A stretch of 64,000 nucleotides of DNA from an uncultured Tropicimonas sp. Lineage in GTDB: Bacteria; Pseudomonadota; Alphaproteobacteria; Rhodobacterales; Rhodobacteraceae. Location: positions 1 to 64,000 of the forward strand of contig CANLZY010000012.1 in assembly GCA_947495685.1 (NCBI GenBank), given 5' to 3'. This document shows, piece after piece, positions 8,812 through 17,594 of this stretch; the stretch's first letter is position 1, and the number at the start of each line of letters is the position of its first letter. A model generated the notes under the pieces. The model did no database searches. It was not told the DNA's origin and worked only from the letters and a program-made list of their open reading frames with translations. The translations under genes and the position numbers were made by a program.

Positions 8812-10014
8812 CTACGCGCCCGCGCCGTCCCCGGCGGCGGAAGACTCCGAGCCTACGCCCTTGAGGTGCTCCATGGCAGCCTGTGCGCCGCCTGGCCGAT
8901 GCGGGACCCCGGCCTTGGCCAGCCCCATCTCCACCCCCGAAAGTGTCGCCATCAGCATCAGGTCGTTGAAATCGCCCAGATGCCCGATGCGAAACACCTT
9001 GTCCGCGACCTTGGACAGGCCATTTCCGAGCGAAATGTCATAGTGCTTCAATGTTGTCGCCCGGAAGGCATCGGCCGAGTGTCCTTGCGGGACCACAACG
9101 GCGGTGAGAACGCCCGATTCCTGCCCCTGCCGCGCGCACAGGACCTCAAGGCCCCACCCGCGAACGGCCGCGCGAGTGGCGGCGCCGTGGCGCGCATGAC
9201 GGGCGAAGACGTTGTCCAACCCCTCTTCATGCAGCATGTCGATGGCTTCGTTCAGGCCGTACAACAGATTGGTCGCGGGCGTATAAGGGAAGTACCCGGT
9301 TTCGTTCGGCCCCACCATGTCCTGCCAATCCCAATAGCCGCGCGGCATGGTAACGTCTTTCGAGTTCGCCAGTGCCCGCGCGCTCACGGCGTTGAAGCTC
9401 AGTCCGGGGGGCAGCATCAGTCCTTTTTGCGATCCTGAAACGCAGACATCGACCCCCCATTCGTCGAAGCGGAAGTCAATCGACCCGAGGCCAGAGATCG
9501 AATCAACCATCAGCAGGGCGGGATGGTTTGCTGCATCGATCGCCTTGCGTATCTCGGCAATCGGCGAAACCGATCCGGTCGAGGTCTCGTTGTGCACGAC
9601 ACAGACCGCCTTGATCTCGTGCGCCGTATCTTCCCGCAACCGCGCTTCGATACGATCCGGCTCCGCGCCGCCGCGCCAGTCGCCTTCGAGCAACTCCGGC
9701 ACCAGCCCGATCTTGCGCGCGATCTTGCTCCACAAGGCTGCGAAATGCCCTGTTTCGAACATCAGCACCTTGTCGCCGGGGGACACGGCGTTCACGAGCG
9801 CTGCCTCCCATCCTCCCGTTCCGGATGAGGGAAAGATGAAGACGTTCTGCCCAGTCTTGAAGATCGTCTTCATGCCCTCGAGAGCCTTCGTGCCCACCGC
9901 CGCGAAATCCGGGCCACGGTGGTCGATGGTCTGTTGGCCGATGGCCTTGAGAATACGGTCGGGCACCGCGCTTGGTCCCGGGATCTGCAGGAAATGTCGA
10001 CCGGCCTGACGCAT
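8812..10014 (-). CDS. Class V aminotransferase (serine/alanine-glyoxylate type)
   Basis: This is a 400-aa PLP enzyme. The start at 10014 is chosen because GGGAGG lies nine bases upstream; an upstream in-frame ATG at 10053 is less likely. It carries the family landmarks FLQIPGPSAVP at the N-terminus, SSGTGGWE (phosphate-binding), DSISGLGSIDF and the PLP lysine K197 in SGSQKGLM. It resembles serine-glyoxylate and alanine-glyoxylate aminotransferases, and is also related to ureidoglycine-glyoxylate and aspartate-glyoxylate aminotransferases. The neighbouring genes of the beta-hydroxyaspartate cycle are absent, so that assignment is not supported. It is divergent from the D-2-hydroxyacid dehydrogenase, across a strong palindrome. 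A glyoxylate or other 2-oxo acid acceptor is likely. Confidence 0.85.
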   Translation of the reverse strand: MRQAGRHFLQIPGPSAVPDRILKAIGQQTIDHRGPDFAAVGTKALEGMKTIFKTGQNVFIFPSSGTGGWEAALVNAVSPGDKVLMFETGHFAALWSKIARKIGLVPELLEGDWRGGAEPDRIEARLREDTAHEIKAVCVVHNETSTGSVSPIAEIRKAIDAANHPALLMVDSISGLGSIDFRFDEWGVDVCVSGSQKGLMLPPGLSFNAVSARALANSKDVTMPRGYWDWQDMVGPNETGYFPYTPATNLLYGLNEAIDMLHEEGLDNVFARHARHGAATRAAVRGWGLEVLCARQGQESGVLTAVVVPQGHSADAFRATTLKHYDISLGNGLSKVADKVFRIGHLGDFNDLMLMATLSGVEMGLAKAGVPHRPGGAQAAMEHLKGVGSESSAAGDGAGA

Positions 10015-10070
10015 CTTTCTCTTCCTCCCACGCGCCAGAAGACTGGCGCTCATCGCTGTTGATTAAACGT

Positions 10071-10088
10071 AATTATGAATTCATAATT
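10071..10088. promoter_or_regulatory. Perfect 18-bp palindrome, putative operator
   Basis: AATTATGAATTCATAATT is a perfect inverted repeat in the 136-bp divergent region between the aminotransferase (start 10014) and the FAD/Fe-S dehydrogenase (start 10151). It is much more AT-rich than its surroundings. FCD-type GntR regulators bind short palindromes of this size, and one is encoded in the same operon as the dehydrogenase (13034). It differs from the CCCAATT-type elements at 7763 and 18628, so a different regulator is likely. Assignment is inference. Confidence 0.6.
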
Positions 10089-10150
10089 CAAACTAGAGCA
10101 AAAGTGGACCTGCTTCAACGCTCCAAGTGCGGAAAGGAAGGTAAAAGCGC

Positions 10151-13021
10151 ATGCATGAGAACGCACGACTTCTCAGCCGGTTATCGTCGAGCGTTGCCGG
10201 GGCGGTCGCGACCGATCCTGCCTCGCGCGGGCGCTATGCATCCGACGCGTCGATCTACCAAATGCTTCCCGAAGCCGTGGTTCTTCCGCAATCGACGGAG
10301 GACGTTGAGGCCGCCATGAGCATCGCGCGGGAAGAGGGCATTCCCGTTCTGCCGCGCGGTGGCGGCACATCGCAATGCGGCCAGGCGGTGAACCGCGCCA
10401 TCGTTCTGGACAACACCCGACACCTGAACCGAATCCTCGACATCGATCCGGAAACCCTCACGGCGCGCGTCGAGCCAGGGCTCGTGCTCGATGAACTGAA
10501 CCGGGCATTGAAACCGCACGGCCTGTGGTTCCCCGTCGATCCCTCAACTGCCTCGCGCTGTACGCTGGGCGGCATGGCAGCGAACAATTCCTCGGGTGGC
10601 AAATCCCTGCGCTACGGCATCATGCGCGACAATGTTCGGGCGATTTCGGCCATTCTGCCGGATGGCACCAAGGCGCGGTTCAACCGGAATGATCCCGCAC
10701 CGGGGCCATACGCGGACCTGGTCGCTGACATGCGCGCCCTGGGGCGTCGCGAAGCCGGCGAGATCGACGCCCGTTTTCCGAATGTGCAGCGCCGCGTGGG
10801 GGGCTACAACATCGATGCCCTGACCGGCCCCGACGTGAACATGGCGCATCTTCTGGTCGGGTCCGAAGGCACGCTGGCCTATTTCACGGAGCTGGAGTTG
10901 AGCCTCGCCCACCTTCCGGGGGAGAAGGTCACCGGCATCTGCCATTTTCCGAATTTCTATGCCGCGATGGATGCCGCGCAGCATCTGGTCACGCTGACCC
11001 CGCAGGCGGTGGAACTGATCGATGACACGATGATCGCGCTTGGCCGCGACATCCCGCTTTTCCGCAAGACGATCGAAGCCTTTGTCGAGGGCGACCCTGC
11101 CGCGTTGTTGCTGGTCGAATTTGCCGAGGGCAGCGGAGAGGCCAACGCGGCAAAACTCGTGGCGCTGTCGCAAATGATGGGCGATCTTGGCTTTGCGTTC
11201 ACGGAAACGGGGGACAGGTGGGGCGGTCTGCTTCCCGTCATCGACCCGGCCCTGCAAGGCGCCATCGCGGAATTTCGAAAATCCGGCCTCAACGTCATGA
11301 TGTCGATGAAGGAGGCTGGCAAGCCGATCTCCTTCGTCGAGGATTGCGCCGTCGCCCTGCCCGATCTCGCCGACTACACGCAGGGCCTGACCGAGATCTT
11401 CGCCCGCCATGGCACCAAGGGCACGTGGTATGCACATGCCTCTGTCGGCTGCCTGCATGTGCGTCCCGTTCTCAACATGCGGCAGGACACGGACGTCAAG
11501 ACCATGCGCGCGATCGCCGAGGAGGCCTTTGATCTGGTCAAACGCTACAAGGGGTCCCATTCAGGCGAGCATGGCGACGGGATCGTTCGGTCGGAATTTC
11601 ATGAGAAGATGTTTGGTCCGCGCATCGTGAGGTCGTTCGAGGAGGTCAAAGCCCGCTTCGACCCCGAGGGCCTGATGAACCCCGGCAAGATCGTGCATGC
11701 ACCGGCCATGGATGACCGCCGGCTCTTCCGCTACGGGCCGGACTATGCGGTGCCTGAGTTCGAAACTGCGCTGGACTGGTCAGACTGGCCCGGATCGGGC
11801 GGCGGCTTTCAGGGTGCGGTCGAGATGTGCAACAATAACGGGGCCTGCCGAAAGCTGAAGGGCGGCGTGATGTGCCCGTCCTTCCGCGCCACGCGCAACG
11901 AGCGGGACGCGACGCGCGGGCGGGCCAACACGCTGCGCCTTGCGATCAGCGGCCAGCTGCCCGGTGGGCTGACCTCCGATGCGATGCAGGACACGATGAA
12001 GTACTGCGTCTCCTGCAAGGCCTGCCGCCGGGAATGCCCGACCGGTGTCGACATGGCACGGATGAAGATCGAGGTGCTGGCCGCAAGGCGCAAGGAGAAT
12101 GGCCTGACGCTGGCGGACAGGATCGTGGGATACCTGCCGCGCTACGCCCCGAACGCGGCAAGGCTCGCCTGGCTCATGAACCTGCGCAACAGAATCGGCC
12201 TGGTGCGCAAACTGACAGAGGGGATGACCGGCATTTCGCATCGCCGCGACCTGCCGGTCTGGTCGTCCAACCCGTTCCGAGATGACGAGGCACAGGACAG
12301 CGACCCGCAGGTGCTGCTCTTTGCCGATGTCTTCAATCGCTATTTCGAGCCCGAAAACCTGCGCGCTGCGGTCCGCGTCCTGCGCGCTGCGGGTCTGCGC
12401 GTGGCTGTGGCGCGAGACGGTTCGGGAAAGGCGCTGGATTGCGGGCGCACCCTTCTGGCGGTGGGCTGCGTGGAGGAAGCGCGCGTTGAGGCCCGCCGCG
12501 TGATCGACGCGACACGGGACGCCGTTGCCGCTGGCGTGCCGGTCGTCGGCCTCGAGCCCTCCTCGATCCTGACCTTCCGCGACGAGTTTCTCGCACTTTG
12601 CCCCGGCCCGGACGCAGATGCGCTGGCCATGGCGACCCACACTTTCGAGGAGTTCCTTGCCGCGCAGGCCGATCTCCCGTTGAAGCCCCTGACCTCCCCG
12701 ATCTACGTCCATGGTCATTGCCACCAGAAAGCACAGGACGCCGTAACCCCGATGCTCGAACTGCTCGGCCGGATTCCCGACGCAAAAGTGACCCTGATTG
12801 AAAGCGGATGTTGCGGCATGGCGGGCAGTTTCGGCTATGCGACGGACACGATCGACATCTCGCTGAAAATGGCTGAACTCGATCTTTTCCCGGCGCTGGA
12901 GGCCGCCCCGGAGGACGCTATTATCGTCGCCGACGGAACCTCTTGTCGCCACCAGATCGCGGATGGGACGCCCCGCCGGGCGGTTCACGTTGCGCGATTG
13001 CTGGACCAGGCCCTTGATTGA
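10151..13021 (+). CDS. Fused FAD- and Fe-S-binding D-2-hydroxyacid dehydrogenase
   Basis: This is a 956-aa protein that joins three modules. First is a FAD_binding_4 (PCMH-type) domain, about residues 35-250, with PRGGGTSQCGQ and the NNSSGGKSLRYG segment. Second is a FAD-linked oxidase C-terminal domain, about 260-530, with SVGCLHVRP and HSGEHGDGI. Third is a GlpC-like Fe-S/CCG part with cysteines C560, C566 and C575 and then C619-x2-C622-x2-C625-x3-C629P for [4Fe-4S] clusters, followed by HGHCHQKA and ESGCCGMAGSFG. Such fusions oxidise D-lactate, D-2-hydroxyglutarate or glycolate-like acids and pass electrons to the respiratory chain. It is divergent from the aminotransferase and followed 12 bp later by a GntR regulator. 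The substrate is not predictable. Confidence 0.9.
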   Translation: MHENARLLSRLSSSVAGAVATDPASRGRYASDASIYQMLPEAVVLPQSTEDVEAAMSIAREEGIPVLPRGGGTSQCGQAVNRAIVLDNTRHLNRILDIDPETLTARVEPGLVLDELNRALKPHGLWFPVDPSTASRCTLGGMAANNSSGGKSLRYGIMRDNVRAISAILPDGTKARFNRNDPAPGPYADLVADMRALGRREAGEIDARFPNVQRRVGGYNIDALTGPDVNMAHLLVGSEGTLAYFTELELSLAHLPGEKVTGICHFPNFYAAMDAAQHLVTLTPQAVELIDDTMIALGRDIPLFRKTIEAFVEGDPAALLLVEFAEGSGEANAAKLVALSQMMGDLGFAFTETGDRWGGLLPVIDPALQGAIAEFRKSGLNVMMSMKEAGKPISFVEDCAVALPDLADYTQGLTEIFARHGTKGTWYAHASVGCLHVRPVLNMRQDTDVKTMRAIAEEAFDLVKRYKGSHSGEHGDGIVRSEFHEKMFGPRIVRSFEEVKARFDPEGLMNPGKIVHAPAMDDRRLFRYGPDYAVPEFETALDWSDWPGSGGGFQGAVEMCNNNGACRKLKGGVMCPSFRATRNERDATRGRANTLRLAISGQLPGGLTSDAMQDTMKYCVSCKACRRECPTGVDMARMKIEVLAARRKENGLTLADRIVGYLPRYAPNAARLAWLMNLRNRIGLVRKLTEGMTGISHRRDLPVWSSNPFRDDEAQDSDPQVLLFADVFNRYFEPENLRAAVRVLRAAGLRVAVARDGSGKALDCGRTLLAVGCVEEARVEARRVIDATRDAVAAGVPVVGLEPSSILTFRDEFLALCPGPDADALAMATHTFEEFLAAQADLPLKPLTSPIYVHGHCHQKAQDAVTPMLELLGRIPDAKVTLIESGCCGMAGSFGYATDTIDISLKMAELDLFPALEAAPEDAIIVADGTSCRHQIADGTPRRAVHVARLLDQALD

Positions 13022-13033
13022 CAGGAAACGGAC

Positions 13034-13717
13034 ATGAGTCTTACCGAACGCATCAGACGCCCGTCCTTGCACGAGGAATTGGTTGAACGGCTGCGCAACC
13101 TCATTGTCGAGGATGCACTGAAACCGGGAGAGAAGGTGCCGGAGAAAGAGCTTTGCGCCTCCTTCGGCGTGTCGCGCACACCGTTGCGCGAGGCGCTCAA
13201 GGTGCTCGCCTCCGAAGGCTTCGTCGTTCTGAATGCCAATCGCGGTGCCACGGTCGCAAAGGTCACCCGCGAAGAACTGGACAGTACCTTCCCGGTGATT
13301 GCGGTGCTGGAACAACTGGCCGGCGAACTGGCATGCCACCATCTCGATGCGGCTGGCATCGCCCGGATTGAGGAACGTCACGCTGCGATGCTTGCGGCCT
13401 TCGCATCCCGCGACCGGACGGCCTATTTCCAGGCCAACCAGGATATTCATCAGGCCTTGATCCAGGGCGCGCAGAACGACGTGCTCGAAAGCCAGCACAA
13501 GCTTCTGGGGTCGCGAATCCGCCGGGCCCGCTTCCTGGCCAATCTGTCCGAAGAGCGCTGGGCGCAAGCGATCGAGGAGCATGAAGCCATGATGGAACGG
13601 CTTCGTGTGCGCGACGGAGAGGGGCTTGGTCAGCTCATGAAACGCCACATGACCAACAAGCACGCGGCGTTGCTCCGAGCGCTTGATGCCGAAGGCGGCA
13701 GCGAAGTGGCGCGCTGA
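13034..13717 (+). CDS. GntR-family (FCD) transcriptional regulator 3
   Basis: This is a 227-aa protein. The winged HTH (about 10-75) shows LHEELVERLRNLIVEDAL, KPGEKVPEKELCASFGVSR and TPLREALKVLASEGFV. The FCD ligand domain follows, with the metal-site pattern in NQDIHQALIQGA and EEHEAMMERL. It lies 12 bp behind the dehydrogenase gene and so is co-transcribed with it. It belongs to a different FCD branch from the two FAH-linked regulators. It likely controls the divergent promoter that carries the AATTATGAATTCATAATT palindrome, which would make it autoregulated. The effector is probably a hydroxy acid or oxo acid; that is inference. Confidence 0.9.
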   Translation: MSLTERIRRPSLHEELVERLRNLIVEDALKPGEKVPEKELCASFGVSRTPLREALKVLASEGFVVLNANRGATVAKVTREELDSTFPVIAVLEQLAGELACHHLDAAGIARIEERHAAMLAAFASRDRTAYFQANQDIHQALIQGAQNDVLESQHKLLGSRIRRARFLANLSEERWAQAIEEHEAMMERLRVRDGEGLGQLMKRHMTNKHAALLRALDAEGGSEVAR

Positions 13718-13725
13718 TCCGCCGG

Positions 13726-13762
13726 CCTGCCGGTTGTCTGGATCACCCGGACCACCGGCAGG
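13726..13762. terminator. Hairpin between convergent genes
   Basis: CCTGCCGGT (13726-13734) pairs perfectly with ACCGGCAGG (13754-13762), and the loop carries a smaller imperfect stem (GTCTGG/CCGGAC). It sits between the GntR gene and the Ldh2-family gene, which converge here. There is no U-tract, so it may be a bidirectional hairpin that helps factor-dependent termination or 3'-end stability. Confidence 0.45.
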
Positions 13763-13770
13763 TCGACATG

Positions 13771-14847
13771 TCAGCCTGCCTTGTCGTCTGCGAAGGGCGC
13801 CGCCAGCCCGCAATCGGCGGCCAGCGCATTCAGGTCGCGACGCAGGGCGGGATTGAGTGACACGCCGTCCTCGCGGCGGGCCGCGGCGAAAGCCGTCTTG
13901 CCATCTCCGGGAAGGCGCACCGGATCGTGCCCCGGGAGCGGCTCTGAGGCCCGCATCTCGTCAAAGACGCGTGCGGCAGCCTCCGCAAAATCGTCACCAA
14001 TGCCAAAGGCGGCGGGATCGAGCGCGACAACGAACTGCCCCGTATTGGTCGAAGATGTCGTGTCCTTGGTGAAGTCCACCACATCCGATCCAAAGGCCGC
14101 GCCATTCAGGATCCCGGCCATCAGGCCGACTGCAACAGACAGTCCGAACCCCTTCGGCCCCCCGATCGGCAGCAGGAACCCTTCGGATTTTCGGGCGGGA
14201 TCCGTCAGCGACTTGCCATCCCGCCCGACCATCCAGCCTTCGGGCATCGGCTCGCCCTGTTGCAGCAGGGTCTTGATCTTGCCCATCGCTGCCACGGTCG
14301 TGGCCATGTCGAAAACAAACGGGTCGGGTCCGGCGGCCGGAGCCGAAAAGGCGATCGGATTGGTACCCAGAAGCAGGTCCGTGCCACCATATGGCGGCAC
14401 GTGGTTTGCACTGCCCACGGCAGCGGCCATCCCGAGCAGTCCGGCCTCGGCCTGAGGGCGAACATAAAGGGCCAGGGGCCCCGCGTGGTTCCCCCGGCGC
14501 ACGCCGACCCAGCCGATCCCGGCAGCGCGCGCCTTTTCGATGGCAAGGTCGCGGGCGGCTGCCATGGCGAGGTGGCCGAGGCCGTTGTCGCCATCGATGA
14601 CAGCGGTTGCGAGCGACTCATGTGCCACGGATACGGATGGGGTTGGATTGCATCCCCCTCCAGCCAACCGCGCCAGATATTGACGCAACCGGAACACGCC
14701 GTGTGTGCCGTATCCGAAGATGTCGGCTTCGACCATGAGAGACGCGACCTTGGCCGCATCCCCCTCCGGCACGCCCTGTGATCCGAGCGCCTGGGCCACA
14801 AAATCGCGCAGGGCTCCGGCAGAGATGGTACTTGGCTCAGTGGTCAT
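13771..14847 (-). CDS. Ldh2/MDH2-family NAD(P)-dependent 2-hydroxyacid dehydrogenase
   Basis: This is a 358-aa protein of the malate/L-lactate dehydrogenase type 2 family (YjmC, ComC, AllD, DpkA relatives), not the Rossmann-type LDH. Visible landmarks are ADIFGYGTHGVFRL with the catalytic His at 49, GDNGLGHLA, VRRGNHAGPLA, NPIAFSAPA and GGPKGFGLS. Members reduce 2-oxo acids or oxidise L-2-hydroxy acids, including malate, ureidoglycolate and sulfolactate; the substrate cannot be chosen from sequence. It is the last gene of a five-gene operon and overlaps the permease gene by 11 bp. Its stereochemistry is expected to be opposite to that of the FAD-dependent dehydrogenase at 10151. Confidence 0.85.
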   Translation of the reverse strand: MTTEPSTISAGALRDFVAQALGSQGVPEGDAAKVASLMVEADIFGYGTHGVFRLRQYLARLAGGGCNPTPSVSVAHESLATAVIDGDNGLGHLAMAAARDLAIEKARAAGIGWVGVRRGNHAGPLALYVRPQAEAGLLGMAAAVGSANHVPPYGGTDLLLGTNPIAFSAPAAGPDPFVFDMATTVAAMGKIKTLLQQGEPMPEGWMVGRDGKSLTDPARKSEGFLLPIGGPKGFGLSVAVGLMAGILNGAAFGSDVVDFTKDTTSSTNTGQFVVALDPAAFGIGDDFAEAAARVFDEMRASEPLPGHDPVRLPGDGKTAFAAARREDGVSLNPALRRDLNALAADCGLAAPFADDKAG

Positions 14848-15703
14848 CGCCGCCCACCCGTTCCTTGTGCCAGAACACGACCTTTCGCTGCGTCCAGGTC
14901 ACCGTGGCGTAGACCGCCAGGCCGACAAGACTGAGGTAGAGGATGAGTGAAAAGACGCGTGGCGTATTGAGCTGCGAGGCGGCGACCCGGATCAGTTCGC
15001 CAAATCCCTTGCCGCCGCCCAGAAACTCGCCCGTGATCGCGCCGGCCATGACACCAACCGCGCCGATCTTGAGACCAGTGAAGATCTGCGGCAGGCCCGT
15101 CGGCAGTTTCATCTTGAACAGCGTTTGCAACCGGCTTGCCCCCATCGTCTTGAAGAGCATCCGGGCGTTTTCATCGGCGGCGTGAAGCCCGGCGGCGGTG
15201 CCGACCACGATCGGGAAGGTCGCGATGAAGGCTGCAAGAGCCACCTTGGACTCGATCCCGAACCCCAACCAGGCAACGAACAGCGGTGCGAAGGCCACTT
15301 TCGGCATGGTATCGATGGCCACGAGGTAGGGCATCACGGCCTTTTCACCGAAGGCCGTCTCGCCCACGAGGATCCCGAGTGAAAACCCGAGAGCAATGGC
15401 CAGTGCGAAGCCGTAGATCACTTCCTTGAACGTGATCCAAAGCGCTCCGAGCATGTAGCCACCGGTCAGGAGGTTCTGACCGACAAAGATCATGTCCTCC
15501 AGCGTTTCCAGAGGCGAGGGCAGGATGATCGGCGAAACAAGCTCGAAGCTTGTGACGATTTGCCAGCAGGCGATGAAGACCAAAAAGACAGCGCTCATGG
15601 CGATCCATCGCGGAACGGAGTCGATGAAGTGGACTTCCTGCACCCAGACGGTGTCTTGCCCTGCACCGTCAGCGGAAGATTGGTTGGCCTGAGCGTCGGT
15701 CAC
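14837..15703 (-). CDS. ABC transporter permease, NitT/TauT (SsuC) type
   Basis: This is a 288-aa integral membrane protein with about six transmembrane helices. The start is GTG at 15703, overlapping the stop of the ATPase gene as GTGA. The EAA loop that contacts the ATPase is visible as KTMGASRLQTLFKMKLP TGLPQIFTGLK, around residues 185-215. It belongs to the permeases of taurine, sulfonate, nitrate and pyrimidine-precursor importers. Together with the adjacent ATPase and binding protein it forms a complete importer, which presumably feeds the substrate to the flanking FAH and dehydrogenase enzymes. Confidence 0.9.
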   Translation of the reverse strand: MTDAQANQSSADGAGQDTVWVQEVHFIDSVPRWIAMSAVFLVFIACWQIVTSFELVSPIILPSPLETLEDMIFVGQNLLTGGYMLGALWITFKEVIYGFALAIALGFSLGILVGETAFGEKAVMPYLVAIDTMPKVAFAPLFVAWLGFGIESKVALAAFIATFPIVVGTAAGLHAADENARMLFKTMGASRLQTLFKMKLPTGLPQIFTGLKIGAVGVMAGAITGEFLGGGKGFGELIRVAASQLNTPRVFSLILYLSLVGLAVYATVTWTQRKVVFWHKERVGGDDH

Positions 15704-16509
15704 ATGTCTTCTCCCTTGTCCAGAAGGCCACGGATATGGTCGACGATTTCGCCGAACTTCGGCGTTGTCATCATGTCGAGCGTGCGTGGCCGAGGCAGGT
15801 CAACCTCGATGATCTCCGCCAACCGGCCAGGGCGCGGTTTCATGACGACGATGTCGTCCGACAGGATCACGGCCTCCTGGATCGAATGGGTGACCAGGAA
15901 AGCGGTCGCGTGTTGTTCACGACAGATCCGCTGCAACTCCATGTTCATCATGTCACGCGACAGTTCGTCGAGCGCGCTGAAGGGTTCGTCCAGCAACAGA
16001 ACAGCCGGCTCGGTGATCAGCATCCGGCAGATCGCGGCGCGCTGCGCCATGCCCCCCGAAAGCTCGTTCGGGTACACATTCTCGAACCCCTCGAGGCCCA
16101 CCATTTCCAGAAGCTCGTGCGCCGATTCGATGGCCTTTTGGGCGGCCGCCTTGCCGTCGCGTATTTCGATCGGAAGGACGATGTTTTCAGCCGCTGTTTT
16201 CCATGGGAAAAGCGTTGCCTGCTGGAACATCATCCCGATGTCGTGACGGGGGCCGGTCACTGGCTTTTCCTGAAGAACCACCCGCCCCTTGGTGGGCGGA
16301 ATGAGGCCTGCCATTATCTTGAGCAGCGTTGATTTCCCGCATCCGCTCGACCCGATAACGGATGTGAAACTCCCCTTTCGCAAGGTCAGGCTGACATCCT
16401 CCAGCGCGACCACGAGGTTGCGCGCGTAGGTCTTGCTGACGTTGGTCAACTCGTAGACCGGCGCGCCTTTGGGCGCGCCGGAGGAGTCTTGGGCAAATGC
16501 CGCGGTCAT
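15700..16509 (-). CDS. ABC transporter ATP-binding protein, NitT/TauT (SsuB) type
   Basis: This is a 269-aa ATPase started at the ATG at 16509, which overlaps the stop of the binding-protein gene (TAATG). The upstream open frame has no family similarity. It carries Walker A GSSGCGKST, Q-loop MMFQQATLFPW, signature ELSGGMAQRAAI, Walker B AVLLLDEPFSALD and the switch His in LVTHSIQEAV. It energises import with the permease downstream. Methionine replaces the usual Gln in the LSGGQ-like signature region (LSGGMAQR), which is normal for this subfamily. Confidence 0.92.
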   Translation of the reverse strand: MTAAFAQDSSGAPKGAPVYELTNVSKTYARNLVVALEDVSLTLRKGSFTSVIGSSGCGKSTLLKIMAGLIPPTKGRVVLQEKPVTGPRHDIGMMFQQATLFPWKTAAENIVLPIEIRDGKAAAQKAIESAHELLEMVGLEGFENVYPNELSGGMAQRAAICRMLITEPAVLLLDEPFSALDELSRDMMNMELQRICREQHATAFLVTHSIQEAVILSDDIVVMKPRPGRLAEIIEVDLPRPRTLDMMTTPKFGEIVDHIRGLLDKGEDM

Positions 16510-17534
16510 TATTGGGCCGCCTCGCTTCCGATAGCGGCGAATTCGTTGGTCCACGCCGCAGACAAATCGTCGAGAGCCTTGGGAATCTCGCCCCCGGCAA
16601 CGAGCGCTTCCTGCCACTCCTGCCAGACTGCTTCGGGATACCAGCCGAGATGCTTGCTGTCGTCGGTCGGTATGGTCTTGGAGCGCACCGCGTCGAACAG
16701 CGCGGACTGGAATTCCTTGTCCTCGCCTTCCTGCGGGTTGCCAGCCGCCAGATGCTCCAGGACCGTGTCACGGTTGGCGTCGTCCAACGCAAAGGCGTGG
16801 CCACGAGCGAAAGCACGGCTCCAGGCTTCCACGAGTTCGCGATCGTCGCGGATGGTGTCGCCCAACGTGGCAATGCCATTCCCGAAGAAGCGCGCGAACT
16901 CCGAAGGTGTGATGTCGCGTACCGCCATGCCACGCTGGTTCAGGATGGCCGTGTCTGCTGTCGAGGACGAATAGGCGGAGATCGCGTCGCTGAGGAAGGC
17001 CGCCGTCGCCGGGCCGCCGTCGCCGACGGTCAGGAATTCGAAATCCTCGCCCGCCGTCATGCCTACACTGGACATCACGTTGCGGGCAAAGCCCACTTCC
17101 GCGCCGTCTGCCGTGCCGGTGCCGATCACCTTCCCCTTGAGCTCCTCGACGCTTTGGATCTCGGAGTCCTGCTGAACCGCGATTCCAAAGTTGCTGCGCG
17201 CGGCCACGTTGTAGATGTGGACGGCATCCACGCCACGTGAGCGCGCCGCGATCAGGGGGCCGGGACCGGGCCGGCCGAAGTGCGCCTGACCTGCCGACAG
17301 GGCTTGCAGCACCGCGCCAGAGCCGTTGATCGCCTCGACCGTCACCTTCAGACCTTCTTCCTCGAAATACCCTTCACCGATGGCGACGAAGACGGGGAAC
17401 GAGTTGATGGCGGACGGGCTGGGCTGTACGAATGTGATCTCGCGCAGGTCCTGTGCGAAGGCCACCGTTCCCATCAGGCCGACAGCGGGAATCGCCGCGA
17501 GTACCGATGCCGTGAATGTTCTTCTCTTGATCAT
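16509..17534 (-). CDS. ABC transporter substrate-binding protein, NMT1/SsuA type
   Basis: This is a 341-aa periplasmic protein with a signal peptide (MIKRRTFTASVLAAIPAVGL, cleavage near AFAQ-D). The mature part shows the SsuA/THI5 pattern: PVFVAIGEGYFEEEGLKVTV, followed by GSGAVLQALSAGQAHFG and LKGKVIGTG. It binds an anionic or aromatic small molecule for the importer; relatives bind taurine, alkanesulfonates, nitrate and thiamine precursors. A GGGAGG ribosome site precedes the start. It is 60 bp downstream of FAH 2 and 1 bp overlapped with the ATPase, within one operon. Confidence 0.9.
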   Translation of the reverse strand: MIKRRTFTASVLAAIPAVGLMGTVAFAQDLREITFVQPSPSAINSFPVFVAIGEGYFEEEGLKVTVEAINGSGAVLQALSAGQAHFGRPGPGPLIAARSRGVDAVHIYNVAARSNFGIAVQQDSEIQSVEELKGKVIGTGTADGAEVGFARNVMSSVGMTAGEDFEFLTVGDGGPATAAFLSDAISAYSSSTADTAILNQRGMAVRDITPSEFARFFGNGIATLGDTIRDDRELVEAWSRAFARGHAFALDDANRDTVLEHLAAGNPQEGEDKEFQSALFDAVRSKTIPTDDSKHLGWYPEAVWQEWQEALVAGGEIPKALDDLSAAWTNEFAAIGSEAAQ

Positions 17535-17594
17535 GATCTTCTTTCCTCCCTGGTGTGTTCGCCCCCTTGTCGCGCTCCTCCGCGCGGGGGCCTT

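Noticed and set aside
11780-13813. A 677-codon antisense open frame opposite the Fe-S part of the dehydrogenase and the GntR gene
   Set aside because: Same reason: no domain or start signal, and it overlaps well-supported genes over its whole length.
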